Positions 53,501 to 58,954 of a stretch of DNA of 58,954 nt are shown one piece after another. The position numbers and the translations under genes are program-made. Below the pieces are notes generated by a model. That model ran no database searches and had not been told where the DNA came from. It was given only the letters and a program-made list of their open reading frames with translations. This stretch comes from Lachnospiraceae bacterium (GTDB lineage Bacteria; Bacillota; Clostridia; Lachnospirales; Lachnospiraceae), in contig WRAQ01000018.1 in the NCBI GenBank assembly GCA_009780115.1, positions 1-58,954 on the forward strand, given 5' to 3'. Numbering within the stretch: position 1 is the stretch's first letter; every line of letters begins with the position of its first letter.

Positions 53501-53955
53501 GATTATTAAAGGACAAAGATATCGAAAAATTTGCAATTTATATCCATAGCCTGAAATCAACATTATCAACCATCGGGGTAATGCATTTATCTTTGTTGGC
53601 GCAGCAATTGGAAGATGCGGCCAAGGATAATAATCTTGAATATTGTGAAGCAAAAGGGCCGGAATTATTTGATGAGTTACATAGCTTGCACAATGCTTTA
53701 AAGCCCCTGTTTACGGAAAATGAAATTCAGGTGCAACCCATCCGGGAAGCCGGAGAGATAGGGTATTTACGAGAGGGTATCGAAAAAGCCCTTAACGCGG
53801 CCGACAATTTTGATTCTGATTTGTGCCTTGCAGCGTTTAAGGAGCTATTGGCATATGATTTTGGAATAGAAGTAAATCAAAATTTGGAAGCGGCTAAAAA
53901 GGCGGTTCTTGGTTTTGATTTTGATAGTGTGGTAGAAGTTTTGTCAAAAATTTAA
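50563..53955 (+). CDS. Hybrid histidine kinase 3 (Cache-HAMP-PAS-HisKA-HATPase-REC-HPt)
   Basis: 1130 residues. An N-terminal membrane helix (residues 12-35) precedes an extracellular dCache-like domain about 40-320 (with GSSIYFEANMFDG and TLTHPVRDVNQQFIGAVTVD), then a second membrane helix (325-348), HAMP (NIAR/KIARGEFKSRI region), and a PAS-like domain with a cysteine cluster (C449, C461, C464, C466). Kinase His H556 ([10 protein letters not shown]), ATPase boxes, REC Asp in IVFMDHMMPEMDG, and HPt H995 in IHSLKS are intact. The receiver and HPt parts are close paralogues of kinase 2, so they arose by duplication. The output partner is not nearby. Confidence 0.94.
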   Translation: MKKSKRFVSIRAKTMINILVPVIISFTLVISVLFYFLFSSIEESAKSQLTAIGNKYAVVFEKQISEAINYLNGVSSVLEYAAATQTLSREDLQVLIYKIFDDFGILDGSSIYFEANMFDGKDAEYIDTYYGSSLSGKISYFFYRDDGKTAYLPEAMPNDIEFELPHYYDTKAANEPIYTEPFVYEIDGRIIPMITLTHPVRDVNQQFIGAVTVDLFLDDLHEKLRDEQVFTSGYILISNRREQIISSPRFEDIGKGRAELGLDYALPSGGNDLLHTKGKSIVDNRDTLVSVHSIFIPHLDTYFFISAQAPVEEINAEADLLVTLTIIFSVIVFLAIIVLMNITVNQASRPLKEIMETVNKIARGEFKSRIEGNYKSEFAIIKESINVMADNIESHIYESDNSRKILSNIMNGLDAYIYATIPDTGEILFMNDNMKEHFGIEGEVVGQTCYKVLQDDYPDRCQFCPCHELDKDPDKTIIWEEHNSVTKRDYKNTDCYIEWLGGVKVHLQHSVDITDLKSAMSDKLEAERSALEFKLEKEKAEETSQIKSDFLANMSHEIRTPMNAIMGMSELLQNEKLTERQRNYVNDINHSSHSLLGIINDILDFSKIEAGKLELAPVDYDFYTFLDNFHSTFKFIAGKNNLEFRYEKSNDIPRYLYGDDIRLRQVLTNICGNSVKFTSAGYIRFSINSDENSIIFEIEDTGMGIKEEDLPKLFKAFAQADTQKNRSIKGTGLGLVICKSFVEMMNGTIAISSVYGKGTIFTVKVPIVAGKEVTLINTISHQSDFAAPKAKILVVDDNEINLKVATGLLRLHEIEAQTAISGFEAIKMVQDTDYDIVFMDHMMPEMDGIETTEAIRKLGGKFANLIIIALTANAIRGAKEMFLKHEFNGFLSKPIDTSYLIDILREFLPAGIIIEKIFAEDEGAASETETPLDFLDKISKISAINTEIGLSRFAGIEAECQETLAIFYQSLLKDTAKIEGLLKDKDIEKFAIYIHSLKSTLSTIGVMHLSLLAQQLEDAAKDNNLEYCEAKGPELFDELHSLHNALKPLFTENEIQVQPIREAGEIGYLREGIEKALNAADNFDSDLCLAAFKELLAYDFGIEVNQNLEAAKKAVLGFDFDSVVEVLSKI

Positions 53956-53977
53956 TCATACGCAGAAAGGAATATTT

Positions 53978-55771
53978 ATGCCGCCCCCAAATGAAAACCC
54001 GGGTCAGGCCCGGGCAATAGCACACGTTAACGGGCCGATCCAAGTCCTAGCCGGGCCGGGTTCCGGCAAAACGTTTACAATTGTCAAACGCATCTTAAAT
54101 CTAGTCGATATTCAAAAAATACCACCGGAAAAAATTCTCGTTATCACTTTCACCAAAGCTGCCGCCCTCGAAATGCAATCCCGTTTTCTTAAAGAAATCC
54201 GCCGTTCTTATTCCGCCGTTTCCTTTGGCACTTTTCACAGTATTTATTATCAGATTGTTTCCCGCTCCGGTTATCTAACTGACTTTTCCTTAGTAAGTGA
54301 GTTTGAAAAAATTAAAATTCTCCGCAAAATCCTTAACCATCTATTTCCGTCACAAACTTTCAGCCGGTCAGATTACGCCGAAATCCTAAATGAAATCAGT
54401 CTTTTGAAAAATTTTGAACGGCAAAATAATCCGCGTAAAGGGTTTAGCGATATCTATGATGAATATTGTGAAATGCTAAAAAGTTCCCGCAAAATGGATT
54501 TTGATGACATGATTTTATTTTGTTATGAGATGTTTAATAACGATAAAAAAACCTTAGAAAAGTGGCAAAATTATTTTTCGCATATTCTGGTTGACGAATT
54601 TCAAGATATCAATAGCTTACAATATATGGTTTTGAAGCAAATCGCCGGCCCCTCTTACAACCTCTTTGTCGTTGGCGACGACGACCAGGCGATTTATGGT
54701 TTCCGGGGGGCGAATCCGGGGGTGATGCAAGATTTTCTTGCGGATTTTGTTGATTGCGAAAAAGTAGTCCTTGATACGAATTACCGCAGTACCAGACAAA
54801 TAGTCACAGCGGCTTCAAAAGTAATTATTACAAATAAAAACCGTTTATCCAAGGATTATCAAGCATTGCGTGATAATGAAGAGCCGGTATTATTATCATT
54901 TGCAAAAAGAGATGATGAAGATAATTGGCTGATGAAAAAAATAAACGAATATCCGCCTGATTCCCTAAAGGATAAAGCGATTATCATGCGAACAAATTTT
55001 GAGGTGTCGGTAATTGCCTCAAAATGCGTAAGCCATGGCATAAAAGTCCGGGTTAAGGAAAAAGTGAATGACATTTTTTCGCATTTTGCAGTAATTGATA
55101 TTCTGGACTATCTTAATTTTTCCCATGGCTCAAAAGAAAGAAGTTTGTTTCTTAATATCATCAATAAACCAATGCGCTATTTAAGCCGCAAAACAGTAGC
55201 AAATTTAACCGGTGAGATTACTGAAGAAGCGGTTAAGGATTATTATCAAGGTAATTTCTCCGCCAAGGCAGAAATCGAACGCTTTTTTACCGCCTGCCGG
55301 CGGATAACAACTTTATCGCCTTACCTTGCGATTAACTTTGTCCGTAAGGGTATCGGTTATGACCGCTATTTAAAAGGACAAGCAAAACCGCAAGACTTTG
55401 CGGAATTGATGGCTATTTGCGATGAGTTGCAGGAGACAGCCCGCAGTTATGAAACATTTAATGAGTGGTTTGAGATGATTCACGGGTTGAAAGCTTTGGC
55501 AAACGAAAATGCTGAAAAAAAGACCGCCGCAATGGACGGTCTGAATATCATTACAATGCATAGTTCTAAAGGGCTTGAATTTCAAACAGTTTTCCTTCCG
55601 CACTTAAATGAAGGCACTTTACCCGGCCCGCGGGCATTAACTAACGAGCAAATCGAAGAAGAACGGCGATTGTTTTATGTCGGCATGACCAGGGCAAAAG
55701 ATGAGCTTTATCTCACCTATACCGAGTCGGCCAAGTATGTCCCTTCAAGATTTCTTGAGCCTTTGTATTAA
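53978..55771 (+). CDS. UvrD/PcrA-like SF1A DNA helicase
   Basis: 597 residues, shorter than PcrA/UvrD (about 720-750). Motif Q/I: NPGQARAIAHVNGPIQVLAG then GPGSGKT; Ia ITFTKAAALEM; II VDEFQDIN; III GDDDQAIYGFRGA; IV and V (NIITMHSSKGLEFQTVFLP); VI FYVGMTRAKDEL. All helicase motifs are present; the C-terminal extension that binds RNA polymerase or other partners in PcrA is missing. 22 nt after kinase 3, so probably in the same transcription unit. It is an accessory helicase rather than the essential PcrA. Confidence 0.92.
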   Translation: MPPPNENPGQARAIAHVNGPIQVLAGPGSGKTFTIVKRILNLVDIQKIPPEKILVITFTKAAALEMQSRFLKEIRRSYSAVSFGTFHSIYYQIVSRSGYLTDFSLVSEFEKIKILRKILNHLFPSQTFSRSDYAEILNEISLLKNFERQNNPRKGFSDIYDEYCEMLKSSRKMDFDDMILFCYEMFNNDKKTLEKWQNYFSHILVDEFQDINSLQYMVLKQIAGPSYNLFVVGDDDQAIYGFRGANPGVMQDFLADFVDCEKVVLDTNYRSTRQIVTAASKVIITNKNRLSKDYQALRDNEEPVLLSFAKRDDEDNWLMKKINEYPPDSLKDKAIIMRTNFEVSVIASKCVSHGIKVRVKEKVNDIFSHFAVIDILDYLNFSHGSKERSLFLNIINKPMRYLSRKTVANLTGEITEEAVKDYYQGNFSAKAEIERFFTACRRITTLSPYLAINFVRKGIGYDRYLKGQAKPQDFAELMAICDELQETARSYETFNEWFEMIHGLKALANENAEKKTAAMDGLNIITMHSSKGLEFQTVFLPHLNEGTLPGPRALTNEQIEEERRLFYVGMTRAKDELYLTYTESAKYVPSRFLEPLY

Positions 55772-55779
55772 TGATTAAT

Positions 55780-55811
55780 GAACCAGACAATAAACTCTCT
55801 CCGTCCGGTTC
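55780..55811. repeat. Short derivative of the repeat family between converging genes
   Basis: GAACCAGAC (55780-55788) pairs with GTCCGGTTC (55803-55811) with one mismatch (wobble on one strand). On the minus strand the loop reads GGAGAGAGTTTATT, identical to the 3' block of the long copies. It lies 8 nt after the helicase stop and 2 nt after the DUF1292 stop, and can serve as a bidirectional terminator. Confidence 0.6.
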
Positions 55812-55813
55812 AT

Positions 55814-56170
55814 TCACTCTTCCTCCAGGGCATCAAATTCAACACTATCAAGAAATTCATCAAAAGCCTCGGCGACCCGCTCATATTCATCATCACTGTC
55901 AATATAATCAAGAACCGGGTCATCATCATCTTCATCGGCGGAACAACGATAAAACCAGACCTCACCTTCTTTGTTAGCTTCACCGTTTTCCTCAAGGGGC
56001 AAAAGGGCAATATAATCTTGATTCTCAAGCGTAAGTATCGTCACAACGGCACAAACTACGGTAGAGCCGTCATCCAAATCTAAGGTAACGGTGATTTCGT
56101 CGTCAATTTCATTCGGGTCATCATTTAAAAGCAATTTTTTATCAATTTTTGATGATTTATTTTCAGGCAT
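55814..56170 (-). CDS. DUF1292 family protein
   Basis: 118 residues; start at 56170 with AGGAGG. Very acidic. Core ITVTLDLDDGSTVVCAVVTILTLENQDYIALLPLEE and EVWFYRC match the small DUF1292 family of Firmicutes (YrzB-like, function unknown). The N-terminal and C-terminal acidic extensions are longer than in the roughly 90-residue B. subtilis member. It faces the kinase/helicase unit tail to tail and shares the short hairpin with it. Confidence 0.85.
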   Translation of the reverse strand: MPENKSSKIDKKLLLNDDPNEIDDEITVTLDLDDGSTVVCAVVTILTLENQDYIALLPLEENGEANKEGEVWFYRCSADEDDDDPVLDYIDSDDEYERVAEAFDEFLDSVEFDALEEE

Positions 56171-56466
56171 ATCAGTCCTCCTTGTATGATGTTATTGTGA
56201 GTTAAAGCGGTGGTATTGTCAAGGAAAATCTTTTCGGGTTATTTTTGAACTTTTTGTTTTTTTCATTGACACCTTTTTCAACTAATGGTAAATTTATTGA
56301 TAATAGTATGATTGAATTTGTTCAGAAAATGTTACAAAATAACCCAAAATTCTCCTTGAAATTGATATTTCAAGGATATTTCATTGTTGTCAAACAATAT
56401 ACAACATTGATAGGAAGGAATGATTGTGTAGATTTGTTTTTAAATCTATAAACAAAGGAGGATTAT
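56171..56466 (+). promoter_or_regulatory. Upstream region and promoter of the cohesin-like secreted gene
   Basis: TTGACA (56266-56271), 17-nt spacer, TAAATT (56289-56294). The remaining leader is about 170 nt long and AT-rich, with no convincing hairpin terminator. A 68-codon open frame here (56245-56451) has no ribosome binding site and is not supported. Confidence 0.5.
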
Positions 56467-57870
56467 ATGAATAAAATACTTAAGAAAACCACATCCATCA
56501 CCGCTATTTTATTAATAACATCATTATTGATATTCAGTCTGACTATGGCCGTAAGGGCAAATACAGGAGGTAACATAGGCAATCCGGAAATTTATAAATA
56601 CCAAATTTATCTGATTGGGTTTAATGCTAAACCAAGCATTATTGATACTTCCGACAATCAGGATATCACCAATAGTGACGGAATCATCTGGTCTGCCCGT
56701 ACCGGTAATACCCATATCGCAACTATCTATTCCCTTAGAGAAAGCCTGACTTTGAAAATTGGCGGTACCGGGGAACTTGGCCCCGCAAGGAGTGACCGGG
56801 AAATTCAAATATCAAGTGATTATCCTTTTGCTTATTTTGAGCAAGGCGTGCCTTTCGCAATGTTTTTGAATCCGGAAATCACCGGAAATACCAGAAATTT
56901 GAATTATTTATTCAAAACAGCTTTTTCGGGTGCCTTTAGCTTATCATTAAATTCGGCATCATCAGGCAATATCAACAATGATTCGTATTCAAGCCTGACC
57001 GGGAAATTTCTATCAAGAGGAAATGCCATCAATTTCTCGGCTAATGATGAAGTTACTTTTTCGGTTAGGGCGAATATGAGCGGGGGTAATGGAAATTCCG
57101 CACAATGGCGGTTTGGTAATGGCAGTAATAGCAGATTGGGTTACTTTAATTGGCGAAGTTTCCCGCTTCCGGATAATCCAAACGGTGCGGTAATTGATGA
57201 AATCATTCCTATTGATGCTCAAACCCCGGTTATTGTTATCCATCCCGAAAGCATAACCTTTGAAATGAGTACCGGCCTTACACACCCGCTTTCCGTAACC
57301 GCCAATGTAACTGACGGAGGTACTCTTACATATCAATGGTATAAGGACGGAGTAGTACTAAATAATGCAGTTGGTTCTACCTATGATGCTCCAATTACTT
57401 CAGCCGGAACTGCTTCTTATTATGTCGAAGTAATTAATACCAATAATAATGTTGATGGCAATACAACGGCAAGTACGATTAGCAGTACAGCGACAGTAAC
57501 TGTAAACAAAGCTATTCCGGAATCAGCTTTCGTATCTTTAACTCTTAATTGTGTAAGGGGTGATGATATATCAATACCATTTGCAGTTTCAAATGCCCTG
57601 GATTTAGATGAGATAGAATTTTATTTATTATTTAATTCCGATGATTTTGAGCTAATTAATGCGTGTGGTTTTACCATTGAACCGATATTAAGCGCAAATT
57701 CAAAACCGGTTCCCGGTACTAATGTAACCATCACAGAAATAAGTGAGGGTTTTGTATCTTTTAAAGTTGCTCCTGATATCACAGAACAGTCATGGTCAGG
57801 TTTGATTAATATCATTAAGTTGAAAGCAAAAAAGTCAGGTGAGTCAAGTGTGTTTTGTTATTATGAATGA
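56467..57870 (+). CDS. Secreted protein with Ig-like and cohesin-like domains
   Basis: 467 residues, AGGAGG at 7 nt. Signal peptide MNKILKKTTSITAILL... ending near residue 31 (VRANTG). The first half (about 30-250) is beta-rich, Asn/Ser/Gly-rich and unrecognised. A YQWY-type Ig-like domain (about 260-345, GGTLTYQWYKDG) resembles one in the giant protein at 25.5 kb. The last 120 residues (SAFVSLTLNCVRGDDISIPF onward) resemble a cohesin domain, which in clostridia binds dockerins. There is no anchor, and the protein ends at CYYE inside the domain's expected last strand, so the C-terminus may be shortened. No dockerin gene is seen here. Confidence 0.75.
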   Translation: MNKILKKTTSITAILLITSLLIFSLTMAVRANTGGNIGNPEIYKYQIYLIGFNAKPSIIDTSDNQDITNSDGIIWSARTGNTHIATIYSLRESLTLKIGGTGELGPARSDREIQISSDYPFAYFEQGVPFAMFLNPEITGNTRNLNYLFKTAFSGAFSLSLNSASSGNINNDSYSSLTGKFLSRGNAINFSANDEVTFSVRANMSGGNGNSAQWRFGNGSNSRLGYFNWRSFPLPDNPNGAVIDEIIPIDAQTPVIVIHPESITFEMSTGLTHPLSVTANVTDGGTLTYQWYKDGVVLNNAVGSTYDAPITSAGTASYYVEVINTNNNVDGNTTASTISSTATVTVNKAIPESAFVSLTLNCVRGDDISIPFAVSNALDLDEIEFYLLFNSDDFELINACGFTIEPILSANSKPVPGTNVTITEISEGFVSFKVAPDITEQSWSGLINIIKLKAKKSGESSVFCYYE

Positions 57871-57935
57871 TGGTTTTATGGAGAAGTATAAGCTTGATTT
57901 AAATAACAGGTGTTATGATATTGTGAGGATACATA

Positions 57936-58640
57936 ATGGTAAAGAAAATAATCAAGATTTTATTAATAGCTTTAGCAGTAGCTTTGCTGGTTGGAATAGT
58001 CATCTTTGGTTTGGTATATCGTTACTCCTATGGTTTTACTGAATTTGCCCACCCCTCACCAAGGCGGCGATATTTTGATACTTTGGAAGAATTAAAAGAA
58101 GCAACTAAAGGCAAGTATTTGCTTCCGGATTATATAACCCCGGAAATAGACCCGGCTTTGAATCCTGATATAACAGAAGGATATACATTATATGCCGGTC
58201 GTTATTCGGGTCTTGGAAGTTATGTACTTGAATATATTTTCCCTAACGGATTAATTAAAGAATTATCAGAAAAAAAAGAAGATTTGGTTATGGTAATATC
58301 ATTTACTTCATTATCACATGGTTATGCGATAGGTGAAAATATCCATGTAAAAGAAATTGAATTAAATGATAATACAAAAGCTAGTTTTTTTTATCAAGAA
58401 GCCAGTAATCATGGATTTAAATACAAAAGAATTGTTTTACAATTTATGGGAGTAGCGCAAAAAAGTTATGGAAATTATGTAAGCTTATTCAATCAAGACG
58501 TAATACCATATTATCTAGTTTTTAGATATATATGCAATGAACCGGATAAAGAAGAAAAGACGATTAATTATTTAGAAAATGAACTAATAAAAATTGCAGA
58601 ATCAATGCTTAAACAAGGTTTGTCTAGTAGGATAAAATGA
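57936..58640 (+). CDS. Membrane-anchored hypothetical protein, 234 residues
   Basis: Start ATG at 57936, after TGAGGAT. One N-terminal membrane helix (about residues 5-28, IIKILLIALAVALLVGIVIF) followed by an extracellular-type soluble domain of about 200 residues. Phrases such as RRYFDTLEELKEATKGKYLLPDYI and SHGYAIGENIHVKEIELND occur. I do not recognise the family with confidence. It is 65 nt after the cohesin-like gene and 16 nt before the frameshifted gene. All three show similar AT-rich composition and exported character. Confidence 0.7.
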   Translation: MVKKIIKILLIALAVALLVGIVIFGLVYRYSYGFTEFAHPSPRRRYFDTLEELKEATKGKYLLPDYITPEIDPALNPDITEGYTLYAGRYSGLGSYVLEYIFPNGLIKELSEKKEDLVMVISFTSLSHGYAIGENIHVKEIELNDNTKASFFYQEASNHGFKYKRIVLQFMGVAQKSYGNYVSLFNQDVIPYYLVFRYICNEPDKEEKTINYLENELIKIAESMLKQGLSSRIK

Positions 58641-58656
58641 ATAGAAGGAGAATTGT

Positions 58657-58954
58657 ATGTACAAAAGAAAAATAGTTATTTCATTAATTTTAATTTTTAC
58701 CTTGGTGATTGGTAATATATCACCCTTTTATGTATTAAGTGAAGAAGCAAGTAATCCTCAAATTGAACTTATTGAAGTTGATAATGATGATTCAGAGCCG
58801 GATGTTAAATTTAAGATGAAAATTTAGAGACAGATTCTGATTTAGAATTTGATGATTCATTAGAAGATTATTCAATTGACAATCTATTTATTAGCGAGGA
58901 AACTTTAGAATTACTTGAATTAAATATTCCGGAAGGTATTTATTATATTCCCGA
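58657..58954 (+). pseudogene. Secreted acidic protein, frameshifted, cut by the window end
   Basis: AGAAGGAG precedes an ATG at 58657. The frame gives a signal peptide (MYKRKIVISLILIFTLVIG...) and an acidic stretch, then stops at 58825-58827 (56 codons). The adjacent frame stays open from about 58815 to the window end and continues with the same acidic style (ENLETDSDLEFDDSLEDYS, then ISEETLELLELNIPEG). Adding one A to the AAAA run at 58819-58822 joins the two into one frame. Either a true frameshift mutation or a base missed in a homopolymer. The acidic linker after a signal peptide resembles the start of the giant surface protein. Confidence 0.65.

Noticed and set aside
56245-56451. 68-codon frame upstream of the cohesin-like gene
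   Set aside because: No ribosome binding site, starts before the predicted promoter, and composition is that of AT-rich spacer.
57839-58042. 67-codon frame overlapping two real genes
   Set aside because: It bridges the end of the cohesin-like gene and the start of the membrane-anchored protein in another frame without a ribosome binding site.
58810-58827. Programmed -1 frameshift site
   Set aside because: The AAAATTTAG context does not make a proper slippery heptamer in the zero frame and no downstream structure is evident; a simple base deletion or sequencing error is simpler.

Overview
The window looks like a chromosomal piece of an anaerobic, endospore-forming Firmicute, probably class Clostridia and Lachnospiraceae-like. 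The evidence is gene content: SpoIVA (spore coat base ATPase), a GerA-type germinant receptor subunit, an oxygen-sensitive class III ribonucleotide reductase pair (NrdD/NrdG) under NrdR-type boxes, single-chain alpha2 glycyl-tRNA synthetase, ScpA/ScpB, and strong AGGAGG-type ribosome binding sites. DNA is moderately AT-rich by eye, with frequent CCGG in core genes; the accessory stretches near 8.9-13.9 kb, 33.1-33.6 kb and 56.2-58.9 kb look more AT-rich. No rRNA, tRNA, CRISPR array, complete IS or prophage was seen.

Layout. 1-9 kb: end of a DUF4349 protein, era-yqzL-recO, a lipoprotein, glyS, alaS and a CPBP protease. 9-14 kb is accessory: two tandem six-cysteine secreted peptides, an orphan solute-binding lipoprotein, rpsU, a membrane protein, and a lipase-like protein fused to a phage tape-measure-type C-terminus. 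14-25 kb: D,D-carboxypeptidase, metallophosphoesterase, deoC, scpA-scpB, a MoxR-like ATPase/CoxE-like pair with an M28 peptidase, tyrS, an esterase and a YgjP-like peptidase. 25-33 kb: a 1984-residue surface glucosaminidase, then spoIVA. 33-43 kb: a compact type I toxin-antitoxin-like locus, then nucleoside and nucleotide metabolism (purine nucleoside phosphorylase, cdd, an MtaD-like deaminase, rnhA, nrdD, nrdG, dut) with a membrane-anchored MutS-like ATPase. 43-47 kb: three minus-strand small genes and a gerA-like gene behind a forespore-type promoter. 46.5-55.8 kb: three tandem hybrid histidine kinases and a UvrD-like helicase in one apparent transcription unit. 56-59 kb: surface or exported proteins, the last frameshifted and cut by the window end.

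The most unusual structure not explained by the genes is a family of roughly 100-120 bp elements (six long copies, at least three short derivatives). They sit mostly 18-41 nt after stop codons, have a variable but self-complementary outer stem, and show compensatory changes in two inner stems. This points to a dispersed structured RNA or RNA-like mobile element. Other notable items are the Fst/par-like toxin-antitoxin locus, a 141-bp MITE-like insertion inside a terminator, the lipase/tape-measure fusion, and a spoIVA leader whose ribosome binding site is buried in an 11-bp stem.

Genes work together in recognisable groups: era-yqzL-recO (ribosome assembly and repair), scpA-scpB (condensin), NrdD/NrdG/dUTPase/deoC/cdd/PNP (nucleotide supply and salvage), and SpoIVA/GerA (sporulation and germination). 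The tandem hybrid kinases form a phosphorelay input whose output regulator is not in the window.
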